64,000 nucleotides of DNA from Gorsachius magnificus (Eukaryota; Chordata; Aves; Pelecaniformes; Ardeidae), in the NCBI GenBank assembly GCA_034008185.1, contig CM067085.1, forward strand, positions 56,216,602-56,280,601. Direction: 5' to 3'. The notes beneath the pieces were generated by a model. That model saw nothing but the letters and a program-made list of their open reading frames with translations, was not told the origin of the DNA and made no database searches. A program made the position numbers and the translations under genes. Below, piece after piece: positions 10,406 through 23,200 of the stretch. Every line of letters begins with the position of its first letter. Positions within the stretch are counted from its first letter, which is position 1.

Positions 10406-10748
10406 CATGGGCTGCAGGGGACAGCCTGCCTCACCGTGGTCTTCACCATGGGCTGCAGGGGAATCTCTGCTCTGGTGCCTGGAGCACCTCCTGCCCCTCC
10501 TTCTGCACTGACCTGGGTGGCTGCAGGGCTGTTTTCTCTCACATCCTCTCACTTCTCTCTCTCCAGCTACTGTTCCACAGCAGCTTTTTTTTCCTTCTTA
10601 AATATGTTATTCCAGAGGTGCTACAGTCATTGCTGATTGTCTTTGCCTTGGCCAGCGGCAGACACAGGGAAAGCTTCTAGCAGCTTCTCACAGAAGCTAC
10701 CCCTGTAGCCCCCCCGCTACCAAAACTTTGCCACGCAAACCCAATACG

Positions 10749-10753
10749 ATGTT
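10749..10753. repeat. Probable target-site duplication ATGTT (right)
   Basis: Exact match to 9634-9638. Confidence 0.6.
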
Positions 10754-12555
10754 TTAGGTGGGATGAATCATTTACTCTTTGAGCACATCTGCTGAACCTA
10801 GGCACAGAACTTCAACAATGTCTGATTTTGCTAACATCCTAGTTTTAGATAAAACAATTCACTGTGGAATAAATTTTGGGGGCTGCAGAGAAAAACAGAG
10901 AGAGAATTTTAAAAGCAGGACTTTGTAGTATGTTTCCTGTTGTTTATTACTGCAGATAGGTCTCTCCCTTCCAACCCAAAGCATTTTATCATCTGTATAA
11001 TGCTTTTGTATTTGTAGCAAGCACCTGTTGTCCCAAGTTGTTTATAATTTGCCTGGGTAGTAATTACATGAAGGAGAAGGTGGTGTCTTGTTTTTAAATT
11101 GTGATGAGATTCTGAACAGTAGGTAATTAAATTGGATTTGATTATATGTTCCATTTTTTCCATTAAAAAAGTAAATTCTGTGAGTACCAGAACTCAGGAA
11201 GCCAGCCACAAGACCTGCTCATGTCTTGTGAATGATTGACTTTGTTGTCAAAGTCAATCAAGTTTGAGGAGACATTTAGACAGTAACTTCCCCTCCCTCC
11301 ATCTTTGATTCTCTGCAATCTAATGTGGTGTTTGCTTAACTTTTCATGCCTCAAAGCATGCACAGGATAGTCTTTCTCTGCCTTCTGCTGATTTTCACAA
11401 AATGTAAAATTATCTTAACACATATCCACTCTTCTAGCAGATTTAATGGAAGTTCATGATGGTGTCATAAGATATTGGAAAGTATAAACAAAACACACAC
11501 AGAAGGTTTATGCAATCACATTGCAGACTTATTGAAAAGTGGGTTTAATAAACACAATACTTGCAAAAAGGTGGCTTGTTGAAAAAAAAATGAAGATACC
11601 GGAATACATGCTTTGGTTGAGGTGAAAGTGACAAAGCAATTTTAGCCATTTATGTGGCTGCTGTTTCTCTCTTGACTTCATAAATGTAAAATGAATGCAG
11701 TAGGGGACACGTACAAGACCATCACAATTTGTTTGTATGAGCTAGCTTTCTAATATCTCAAAGTATGAGGAACATTTCTTCCCAGAGCAGAATTGGGCTC
11801 TAAATCAGGTGTTTAATGTGGAGATGTGTCTGCATACTCTGAGCTGTACGATGTATTTATTGCTTGTAGTCAGGAAGTTCATGATCGTGTTGAATGTTCC
11901 TATAATGAGTTTGTGTTCTTGGAATAGGTAAGGAATAAAGTATGTATCATAATTCACTGAACAATTGGTATAGTATCAAGAAAGAATTAGAAAAGCAGCA
12001 CGAATTTGTTTCATTTTACCGTTTTGTCATTACAAGATTTTAACTCAAATTATCTCTAAAGAAGTCAATAAAAAGTTGTGCCCCAAAACTTTAGGAGGCA
12101 CTGGACTGATATTCCTAACTTTTTATTATGTATATTAAATTATAATATTAGAGAAAAAATAAAGATTCTTTTAGACATGTGTGAGTGAAGACAAAGGTTT
12201 ACAATAGCTTTCTAGATAAATTGCAGTCAATTTTGTAAACATGCATTTTAAAACAGTTAAAATACACATTTTCATAATCCGTACTTTGAAGACTTTAAAT
12301 GCACATTATTGACTGCAATAGGATACAATATAAATATGTACCTGGACAGTGTTAAAGAGTATTATATATATTATTTTTATTGGACTATGGTGACTATCTC
12401 TATTAACAGGTATTTAAAAAAAATGTATTTATCCAATAGAAAAGAGACTTTCTGAACAGCAGTGTGGTTTATTGCGTATTATGGTAAAACCCTGATTACA
12501 AAGATAACTGGACATTCTTAGTTTTTTGTGCAGCTGTGGTATTTCAGAAGTGCCT
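10754..12555. other. Intron 1, unassigned
   Basis: AT-rich with no recognised gene or repeat family. Contains a perfect 12-bp-arm inverted repeat at 11233-11260. Confidence 0.5.
11233..11260. repeat. Perfect inverted repeat, 12-bp arms, 4-nt loop
   Basis: TGATTGACTTTG (11233-11244), loop TTGT, CAAAGTCAATCA (11249-11260). Confidence 0.9.
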
Positions 12556-12857
12556 GTACTTTGGTACTTCAGTGATGGTGATACCTTCATGGGGTTCCTA
12601 CTTTGTACTAATCTCAGAAATGGTTTAAACATATTTTCCTCATTTGGATTATCATAGAGACTTTTATGGGATGACTTGGATTTATAAAGCTAGGTGTATT
12701 CTTTACTTTGTATTTTGGTACTTCGGTGATAATGATACCTTCATGGGATTCCTGAATTGTGCTGATCTCAGAAACAGTTTAAACATCTTTTCCTCATTTG
12801 GATTATCATGGAGACTTTTATGAGTTGACTTGGATTTACAAAGCTAGGCATATTCTA
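12556..12857. repeat. Tandem duplication, period 154 bp
   Basis: Copy A starts GTACTTTGGTACTTCAGTGA at 12556 and copy B starts GTATTTTGGTACTTCGGTGA at 12710. Both run through 'gataccttcatggg.ttcct', 'cctcatttggattatcat.gagactttta' and 'gacttggattta.aaagctagg'. Substitutions between copies are scattered, so the event is not recent. Confidence 0.9.
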
Positions 12858-15800
12858 AGTTTTTGCAAGAGGTCTTCAACAGATTATTTATGAGATGCAA
12901 ACAATAGCTCAGTTAAATTTACCAAGATCTCCTTTGATACACCAATAAGTGCTTACTTCATTAATATAAAAGTAGCTGAGTTGAATTCAGTGTATCATCT
13001 TAAAATATGAAAAATACTGCATACCAGAAACTGTTAGGTCAGTAAGTGAATAGGCAATAAACCCAGTAGGATTTAGTCAATACAGATTGCTCATCTAGTG
13101 GTCTAGTACTTCTTTGTATTTCTTGAACCAAATTAATTACTACAGTTTCCAGTCCAATTAAGATTCTAGAGCATGTAAAACCATCCAGGCTCTGATTTAT
13201 CATCCTTTCGAGCTTGAGTATTGTACTTCTTTCAGCTTATTGACTTAAGCTGAGCCATTCTTGGGAGTAAGGTATTGCTCAGCCGTGAACAAGGGTGGGT
13301 GATGCTATCAGAACATCTTTAAGAAGATTAACTTAACTGTTATGCATAGCTATACACTGTTCAGTTGGTAATTTATTGTCAAGTGGTATGACTGTCACTG
13401 AACATTACCCAAAAAGAAAAAGTTTAATAAGCTAGGCTTCTTTATGACTAAATAAACTTTGTTTACTTTGCAGGATAGTAATACGTAGTTGAGGGGAAAT
13501 TCTCTCTGCTACCATACAATTTAACCATGATGTTAACAATTAACTCTAACCTTTGCATGGTCTTCTGTTAGATGGATTGGAGCAGTTTCTACATGATACA
13601 AATTCCAGGAAAGTGTGGGTGTGTAATGGAGCTGTTGTGCAGGAGGAGATAAAGCTCAAACCCACTGCTTTTAGTGGAACTCCTTGTGTATTCAAAACAA
13701 GGCTTTACAAATGCATATGGAATTTTTAAAGCCTTTAGTGTTCTTATTTCCCTGGGCTATATGCTCTGAAAAAGGAGACATTGCACAGAAACATGAAGCA
13801 TGAATGTTGCAGAGTTAGAATTGGTACACTTACCATACCTTGGTAGTTTTGTCAGAATTAGTGAATCCTTCTGTTTAGGAATACATTAATACTTCTCTGC
13901 ATCAGGGCACCAAGAGCACAAGTAGGTCATCACTGCCCCGACCAGTCTCACCTGGCGCTTCTACCCATGTCCTCTGACCAAGGGTTCCGTTTAAGCTCAG
14001 GCTGGTGCCTTTGGTTCCTGCCTGAGCTGAGTCCTAGGGGTCCCTGTCTCTAGTCCTGTTTCTGAAGGATTGGTCTCCTTCCATCTCTTGCCTGATGATC
14101 ACTGAAGTGTCAGTAGGACCTGTTGCTGTCACTGCTTTGCATGCCTGCTTCTGGTGCTTTGGGTGTGAGGTCATTGCACAGTCTGTGTTCTGGGCGTCCT
14201 GGCATCCAGACTTGCCTTCCCTTAGGGAGCAGTCCTGCTCTTGCCATTCCTTGATGCTCTGTAGTCTGTCTCCACATAATTTTGTCTTCTCAATATGACT
14301 GTTAAACACTAAAAGCTGATCCTTTTCGGATTAATCGGCATTTTGTGCATTTGCCACAAAACAGTTGTTTTCACAACTCAACTTAATAAAAAGAAATTAA
14401 AGAAACCTCTTTATATCAAATGCAGAGACACTAATGGTTGTGTGAAAGTGAGACTTGGCACTTTTCTCATACCTATTTGACATGTTTGTGCTCTGTTGTG
14501 CTGGCAGTTAAATATCCTCAGGTGTTCCATCTCTTTCCAAGCTTCTCTCACTTTCAAAATAAGGTACAGTCTTAAATGTAAAATAAAACCAAAATGAAAT
14601 CTAGCCCTGCCTGTATTTCTCTCATGCATATACATGTGGTATACTTGGTTACATATTTTTAGAAGCCTAGTGGAAATCTCAAAGACAAGAGAGGAGATTC
14701 ATTCGGTCAGGAAGCAGACAAATAGGCAGTACCTTGAACTTCTCTGGCCGCAGCTGCATAAATAACTGATATGTTTGTGTTTCAGTGGGCAGTCCTGACA
14801 AATGAAAAAAAGTTCCAGCTTTTTAATTCTTTCTTCCTTTTTTAGTCCAAGATGGCTTACTGAATTCAGCCCCAAAACACTCAAGGTTTTATGTATCAAG
14901 CATTTACAAACCCTTCCGCACTCCTATCCCCCCAAGCCTTAGCTCAGCTGTGCTCCCAGCCTTTCATGGAAAAAGAACAAGTCTTAGGGTTTAGAGAGTT
15001 ACTTAGGTTGCTGTGTTTGCAGGCTTGGGTTTTTTGGTCTTTTGCTTTTTAAAATACCTATAGCATTAGGCTATCTTGCTCTTTTAAAAACAGTATTGCA
15101 AGAGATAAATGCCTAAACATATTTGCATGCTGAAGGTTGTCATTATGCCACAAAATGTATCTCTGGCCCTAGTAGTAAATTTCAGGCCTCGTTAATCAGA
15201 ACTTCTGTGGAAGCCAAGGCTTTCAAGCATATTCCAGGACTTGCTCAGGTCCCTTGCTATGGTTGGACTGTTGCCTGCTGTCTACCATCTAGAACTTGTC
15301 ATAGGTTTGGACTGGAAGAGTGTGCTTCTGTACTTGGGAAAGAAGATAGGTATTTACAGACAAATGGAGTTATTTCTTACCAGCATCAGGTACAGATTAA
15401 AAATAAATTGGTTTTTTTTTTTTACCAACCTCTGCAGGCCTTTGGCATTTAGGAGAAATTCTTAAGGATGCCCCTGCAAAGTGGTAGATACATTTATAGT
15501 GCTGTTTGGTTTTCCCATGTAGCTTCACTTTGTCATGTTGTTTTTCATAATCTGTCATTGAAATAATAAAATACAGTATCAACATAACTATTTTCACACT
15601 TAAAATTCCTGGGCTAGAGTGTCATCTCAACTCTGTTGTAGAAAATTTTTCCGAGTTTCTCAGTATGTACACCAGTGAAGCTGAGACAGTTTTCATAATT
15701 ATTTGGTTCATTAGAGGTGAGGGAAGGGACAGGAAATCAAGAAAAGTTGGGTGTCTTAAACTGCTGTAATAAGAGAATTTAGCATCTGTGCTAAGCTGAG

Positions 15801-18229
15801 AATCTTGTTTGTGGGCAAAGAGCAGGAAGTCCAGTGCTTGTACCTGTTTCTTAAACCAGGAGATAATCTGTTAAAATATACAGTTTAATGTGTTCTTCTG
15901 ATGTGATAAGGGTGGGAACATGTTTCTGCCTTAGGAGCATGTGTCGCCAGAAAGAGGAGCTCTGACACATAAGTGGGCCAGGATTCTGCTTAATTATCTC
16001 TTCTGCACAGCTGATAATATATAGAAGAAAGTAAGTATCTTTTTCAGGTTAACAGGTTCCTGCTGGGCCAATTGCGTGCAGAGCATCTAGACTTTTACAA
16101 GCTGATGTGCCATGAAATCTGGTAGCTGAATTAGTATCCTTCATAATCAGTGTACTTTGAAATAAATGAATATGATGAATAATTGCTCTGGTACTTATTA
16201 TTTAAGATTATTTGTACTGGGTATTACAGTAAAACTAATTGGTTTTTTTCATCACTTATATTTTTCTACAAGAGTTAGAATTTTTTGGACGTGATCAGGT
16301 TGCTAAAAAACAGCTGACTAACAGTGTAGCAAAATACAGTATTTATTTTTAGATTTTTTTTCCCCCCAGCAGAATGATAAATAGTTCCTATGCTGTTGCT
16401 TTGCTCTATCTGACAAAAGGCAATGAGCTGTATCTGTGAATACCCCTTTTTGTTGGTGTCAGTACAATGCAATATCTGTGCTAGCATCTAGACAACTGCT
16501 ATAAACAGGAAAATGATAATAAGCGCTATGTGCTTGTGACCAATACTCTTGAACTCTTGTAATATTTACCCGCATAAGTAATTTAAAGGTTTGAGTGGGA
16601 TTTGTGAGATAATAAAGTGCTTAGGTAAATATATATGTATGTATTTAGGAAAATGTGTATATAATATGTATATAAATATATATTTCCTTGTTAGCATTTT
16701 TTTCTGGCATCTGTCCAGGTCCCTACTATACCTAGACAAAACATCAATAACAGAATTATTATAGCCATGAATACACAATTTCATTTGGAAAGCAAGTAAC
16801 ATAAAAGATGCATAGATTGTATTCCTATTTATGTAGTTCATGCTGAGTACACCCTTGCTAATTTATGCTGATGGGGTCTTTACAAATGACTGAGTGTTCT
16901 GGCAGGAGAAATGTAACACTAGTCCAGCATCTTGCCGCAAGCTTGAGGCTAGCCACCATTTTGGGACTCCAGTCCTCCAGTCTGAGGGTGAACGTCCATC
17001 TCAGCAGCTCTCTTGAAGCTTATTTTGCAATTGTAGAGAAAATAATAAAAAGAGCTCAGCTACTGGAAACCGCTGGCTTTTTCTTCTGATCTCTTTGTAA
17101 TGAAAGGTTTCCCTTTCAACCAAGGGAATCAAAAAATCTGTAGGTAGTGAATGAGTGGTTTGGGATACTGAAAAACAAAACAGGAAGAGAAATCAATGAA
17201 AGTTGAAGAAAACAAAATCAACCCCAAACCAAGTGAATCTGTAACTGGGGATGGTAAACAAATAAACAAATAAACCCACTGGAATTCCGAGCCATAAGCT
17301 ATCGATGAAGTTGTATAGTGCACCTGGAAATGTGGATTTGCAAGCAGAAGGAAATAAACCCACCAGCTGCCAAGAGCTCTTTTGCAAGACTTTTCCCTGT
17401 TACGTGTGCTGTAACCACTGCCAGAAAAAGATACTTGAGAAAACCTATGTGTGTTGTTTATTTATACTCTTATCTCACTCAAAGTGTAAGGGAAATATAG
17501 TAAGAAAGGACGACACAGTAAAGGAGCAATCTGGGGAAGTGTTTCTTTTCTCCCTGCAGAATGACTTCCATTCACTGATGCTAGCAACTGCTCATAACAT
17601 AGTATTTGCAAGTCAGAATGGGAACTTGTCCATGCAAGTATCAAAGTGGAGTTAATACCTTCTCTCTGACAGTGTTAGAACATCCTAGCACTTGGTATAA
17701 TGTCAAGGTATAAACATGAGTGTTAGGAAACCTCAGAGGACTCAGTGAACAATCTAAGGTGATTCTGGAATTGACCTAGGATAAGGGCTTACAGACATGC
17801 TGGAGATAGTTCATAATCTCTCCTGCCTTTCTTGTTTATCTCGCAACGCATGCAAGCACATGGGTTGAGAAGAATCAGAGAGACACCGTTTTGCACATCA
17901 GTAATCCATGACATCTCTGGTAATAGTAGCATTTTTCTGCTTCTGGTACACTGAGCTGGACCTGCCAGCTATCTGGGAGGTTAATAGCATGCACCTGATT
18001 CAAAGCAAACCAACTTTTGAATGGCCACACCTGATCTGTGTAAAAAAAATCCTTGATGTTTGGAGATAATAGTAAAAACTAAAAAAAAAAAAAAAAAGAA
18101 AAAATTAAAGCATTATAAATAAAGTCTCTATGGCTGACTCTGTGCTAGTAAAGTAAATATGCAGGGGTGCAGGCTCAAGTGCTGGCATGCAATTGTCTGT
18201 ACCATTTAGCTTTTAGCACCTTCAGTAGA
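12858..18229. other. Intron 1, unassigned
   Basis: No exon or named repeat recognised. About 13905-14280 is visibly richer in G+C than its surroundings and has open frames on both strands; I could not assign it. 16620-16690 is AT-rich low-complexity sequence, and 17 consecutive A occur at 18081-18097. Confidence 0.45.
18081..18097. repeat. Poly(A) run of 17
   Basis: Seventeen A followed by an A-rich stretch to about 18110. No adjacent SINE or retropseudogene was recognised. Confidence 0.9.
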
Positions 18230-20270
18230 AAAGTTCTATGATTCTATCATTCACCAGTGAATTATTCTATGAGGAATTAAGGGATATCTCTAGGTCAGCT
18301 GCCCTTGTCCTTATGGGTGATTTTAACTTCCCAGGTGTCAACTGGGAACATCCCATAGCAGACACAAACAGGTCCAGGAAACTCCTGAGGCACGCTGGAG
18401 ATAACTTCTTGGTACAGGTACTAAGGGAGCTGACTAGGAAAGGTGCCTCCTAGATTTGTTGTTTGTAAACAGAGCGGGACTCATGGGCCAAGTGGTGATT
18501 GGTGGCTGTCTTGGTCACAGTGACCACGAAGCAGTTGAGTTTCAAATAGTTGGCGACAGGAGAAAAACTGCCAGCAAAACCTTGGCCCTGGACATGGGAA
18601 GAGCAGACTTGGGGCTGCTGGAGGAGCTAGTTAGTGAGGTCCCCTGGGAATATGCTTTTGAAGGTATTGAGGTCTGTGGTTGCTGATTAGTTTTAAGAGC
18701 CATCTCTTAAGAGTGCAGGAGCAGGCAATTCCAAAGTGTGGGAAGTCAGGCAAGCAGGGCAGAAGGCTGTCTTGGCTGAGCAGGGGTTTTCTAGAACTTA
18801 GGTGGAAAAGGAAATTGTACGGACATTGGAAGCAAGGACAGGTGACGCAGGAAGAATACAGAGATGCTGTTCACCACTGTAGGGAGGAAATTTGTGCAGC
18901 CAAAGCTCGATTAGTGTTCAAGCTGGCCAGCACTGTGAAGGACAACACAAGGACTTTTTTAAGTATGTCAACAGCAAAAGAAGGATCAGAGATGACATTG
19001 GGCCATGAGGTTGGTCACCTCACAAATAAGGACGTAGACAAAGCAGAGACGTTTAATGCTGCCTTTGCCTCTGTCTTCAACACCAATGATGGGCCCTGGG
19101 ACACTCGGACCCTTCTGTTTGAAGACTATGACTGGGGGGATGATAAACTCCCAGCTGACCCTGAATTTGTTTGAGACTTGCTGCTCCAGCTGGATGTGCG
19201 TAAGGCTCTAGGGTACAATGGGATTCATCCCAGGGTACTGGAAGAGCTGGATGATGTTATTGGAGGACCTCTCTCCATTATTTTTCAACAGTCTGGGGAG
19301 TCTAGAGAGATCCCAGTCGACTGGAAGCTGGCAAATGTTGTCCCAGTTTTCAAGAACGGCAAGAAAGAAGACCCTGGTAATTACAAGCCTGTCAGTCTCA
19401 CTTCAGTGCCTGGTAAAATTATGGAGAAGGTTATTCTGAGAGTTATTGAAAAACACTTGAGAGACAATGCAGTCATTGGTCATAGCCAGCATGGGTTCTC
19501 AAGGGGAAGGTCCTGTCTAACAAACTTAATTTTCTTTTATGACAAGGTCACCCATCCAGTTGACCAAGGGAAGCCAGTAGGTGTGGGGTTTTTTTTATTT
19601 TAGCAAAGCTTTTGATACTGTTTCTCACAGTATTGTTCTGGACAGAATGTCCAGCACGTAGCTAGAGAAGCCCATAATACATCGGGTGAAAAATTGGCTG
19701 ACAGCTTGGGCTACCTCAAGTACTGTGTTAAGTTTTGGGCACCTCAGTATCAGAAGGACATCAGACTATTAGAATGTGTCCAGAGGAGTGTGACTAAGGT
19801 GGTGAAAGGTCTCGAGGGAAAGACTTACGAGGAGCGGCTGAAGTCACTTTGTTTGTTCAGCCTGGGGAAGAGAAGGCTGAGGAGTGGCCTCATCACTGAG
19901 GGGTGACCTCATTGCTGAGGGTTGACCTCATCGCAGTCTACAGCTTCCTCAAGGTGGGCAGCGGAGGGGGAGATACTGATCTCTCTGGTGACCAGCTATA
20001 GGACACGAGGGAATGGAACGAAGCTGCATCAGCAGAAGTTCAGATTGAACGTGAGGACAAGATTCTTCACTGAGGGGGTGGTTGGTCCCTGGAACAGGCT
20101 CCCCAGGGAAGTGGTCATGGCACCAAGCCTGTCAGAGTTCAAGGAGCGTCTGGACAGCACCTGGACAGTGCCTCTTAGTCATATGGTTTAGTTTTAGGTA
20201 GTTCTGCAAGGAGCAGGGAATTGGACTTGATGATCCTTATGGGTGCCTTCCAACTTGAGATATTCTATGG
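18230..20270 (+). pseudogene. Decayed CR1 LINE (EN-RT ORF2 remnant)
   Basis: Plus-strand pieces of CR1 ORF2 occur in order across shifting frames. There is an endonuclease part (LVLMGDFNFP about 18310; GHSDHEAVEF about 18512), a linker (TQEEYRDAVHHCREE about 18848) and RT fingers (GIHPRVLEEL about 19220; DPGNYKPVSLTSVPGKIME about 19370). Motif A ([11 protein letters not shown]) follows at about 19600 after a frameshift. Sequence then jumps to the thumb region ([12 protein letters not shown] about 19725), so the palm segment with motifs B and C is deleted. The C-terminus ([30 protein letters not shown]) and a CR1-like 3' end (TTCTATGG at 20270) are present. Several stops and frameshifts mean it cannot encode a working protein. 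Confidence 0.9.
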
Positions 20271-23200
20271 TCATTAAGACTGCTCACAGTAGTCAAGTGC
20301 TTGACTATTTGCAGGGTCTGGGCCAAGGCCCACATTATGGAAAAAAGAGAGGAATAGGGAGGAATCCTCCGAAATCCACAAGAACCTGGTGGTGATGTTC
20401 TCTTAACGGAAAGTGAATCTAGTGATGAATTTGACTTTGTGGACAGAATTTTCATATGAAACCAAAATATCTCAAAGTTGTGTAACTGTCAAACTTCGTC
20501 ATGCTGCCCTTGTTTATAACAGTGTGGAAAATGGGAGCATGGAGGGTCAATTAATGTGTTTTTTGTCGCCTGTTTTTTGGCTTGTTTTAAGCTGTCGGGT
20601 CAGTTCAGTTAGCAGGATTAGTTAATGATAATATTAAACTCAGAGTGAGAATGAAAACTCACTAGATTTGACTAGTCCTAGCAGTCTGTAACTTGCAGTA
20701 TTTTGTCTTTAACTATTTCCTCTCATATTTAAGGGCAAAGTATCATAGTTACATGTCAGTACCAAAGCTTTGTAATTACCATCTTTAGAAGGCATCATGC
20801 AGTGAATTTGCTATTAAGTATTGAATTTGCCTATAAAATAATGACTAAGTCATAGTTGTCCAACTAAATAAGGGCAACCTAATGGCAGCAGTCCTTAATA
20901 TAGGCTGCTATATATTTAAAAATTCTGCTTCTAGCTGAAAGAGGAAGTGGTTTCTGCTCTTACTGTGTGAGCCCTTGAGCCTTTCTGGAGCACTGGAGGA
21001 AAGGGTAGGACTGTAGTCTGTGTGGCTGTACTTTTTTGGCCATTTCAAGCATGTTTACACAGACCTGCCCTGTCTGCTCATCCTCTCATACAAACCTAAT
21101 GAGTACTTGCAGACCCTTAGGATAACTGGGAAATATCTTAAAACATGTCTTCCTGATGTTAGTGCAGTTTATCTTCGATATCAGTTGTGATTAGTGTAAC
21201 ACAGGGCAAAGCCACGTGTCTCTGCTTTCCCTTGCTCTGTCACTGCACTGTGTTGTATGGGATTTCCTCTTAGCATCAGGATTGGTTTGCTTTTCACCTG
21301 TGTCCTCAACTTTCCTTTTCCAAAGATGGATGAAAGCTAAATATTTGATTGGAAGATTGAATTATGTACTTATACTTTTGTGTGCTACATTTACATTTAA
21401 TGACAACTACACGTTACGTTGTCTTCCTCTGCTGCTTCAGTTGCCTTACAAAAGCGGTGGCAAGTTACATTGTGGTTACTTGCAGCTTCCTCGTGACCAT
21501 TTGAGACACAATCTCTCACCACATGCTGCTATTGTTACTCGTGTAGCTGCTTCTAAGCAATCGTGAGGTTGCATTCCTGCAAGGATAAAGGAAGTTTATT
21601 CAAATTATTAGTATAGATGACAAGTTCTTATACTATAGCTGTTGTCATTACAGGCATCTATTTTGACATCGTCTGTGACTGCTGCACACCTTGCATCCAG
21701 AGTGTCTGCTTTGGCTTTCATTATTGTCCGTTTGTCTCTATGTTCTATCTATCTGTCTTTTTGTTACAAAACAAGAGTTTTGCTTGAAAGTAAAGTTTTA
21801 GCTTATCGCCTGCTCTTTCATTGTTTTCCTCTGTTTTAGAGGAATTTTGTGAATTTTCCTCCCCACCCTCACTCTACTGTTTTCAACACTACAGATATGA
21901 CCTACAGCAAAACAAAAGTGAGTGAAAGGCAAGGAATTTGATGTTTTCTTCAGTGTTACATTAGCATTGTATGGCACCATCAGAACTTTTTTTTTCCCAA
22001 GGTAATTGCAGGTGGCCAAAATATAATAATTTTTAAAATATAAGATTTCTATCAGGATGAATTTGTACTTGACTTCCAGCTGTGAATTCTCTGTAATGCA
22101 TGATTTTCCCCTGTAGGGAAACCTGCCCTTTTCTGTTGGCAAAACCTCAGTAGTGATAAACATTATCAGCAAGTTTTTGGAGGTGGTTTTGTTCATTTGT
22201 TTTGCAGCTTTCATAGAACTAGGTAGAAAGCACATTGCAGCAGATTTTCTATACAGCTGAAAGGTATTTGCAAATCTTTTCCAAATCTTCTGGTGAGTTA
22301 AAATGCTGAATCTGTAATAAAACAAACATTTTGGCTATAAGAAAATCTTCTTCTGAAAGCACCGAGTATGATGAATATTATCGTGGCCTATCACACTGGA
22401 AAAAGATCAGGAAATATTTAACGGGTAAACAAAACCTCTTGTTTTCATCAGTTAGCTTTTAATGACTTGTGTGTTGCTCAAGACAGGAAACCTGTAGAAT
22501 ATGTGAAAAGAAGCTCACACTTCAGGACCATTTTTCCAGTTGGTTTTCTTGAAAGCAATTGTAAATGTAATTGCATGGGTACAACTCTGACAAAGTATCG
22601 GTGTATCCCAGAAATAATAGGTCTTAATACCTAATGATCAGAACTCTGTTTGGTTTGATGTACTTGTTTCTGGTGATGCACTGTGCAAAACAACTGAAAC
22701 ACTTCTAATACTGGGAATATGAGTAGGATGGAATGTGAACTGTGGGACAGATTTTTGCTTGAATTCTCTAGTGAGTGGGAAGTATTTAAAGAGGGGGGGA
22801 GGGGGAAATCCAGGCATGGATTTTTTTTTTCTTTAAGTCTGAATGATGGCTTTTATATGTATTGTGAAAATGCATAATTGCTTCAGTGTTCCAGCACAAG
22901 TTGGATAACAACTAAAGTAGGGCTTAGCAGGGTAGGTATCAAAATCATAGTGAGGGAGATTGGGACCATGTCTTAACATAAAATAATTGGCAAGCACATA
23001 GCTAAAAATGTGTCGCAAGACTATAGAGGTCACTGGCAAACTGATTTCACTTTAATATTTCCAGATTTCTGAGTGCAGTAATCCACAACTCTAACAGTTT
23101 TTTACTTTTTTTTTTTTAATCTATAGTGAAGCGGGAAGAGAGACTGAGGATAATTATTGGTATTTCCAAAAAAGCCTGGGATTGAAAAGCATTGGCTTCC

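Larger units (their letters stand above)
9639..10748 (-). mobile_element. Minus-strand avian ERV solo LTR with internal minisatellite
   Basis: In the minus sense it begins GTATTGGGTTTGCGTGGCAA and ends near CAGCCAGGGTCAACCCATCA, both characteristic of a widespread bird LTR family. ATGTT occurs on both sides (9634-9638 and 10749-10753) and is the likely 5-bp target duplication. With those borders the terminal dinucleotides are mutated from TG/CA, so the exact edges are uncertain by a base or two. AATAAA is present on the minus strand at 9824-9829. The central part is an imperfect minisatellite. There is no internal viral coding sequence. Confidence 0.8.

Noticed and set aside
10092..10636. Overlapping frames of about 140 codons rich in Ser/Gly/Trp
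   Set aside because: They are translations of the LTR minisatellite, not genes.
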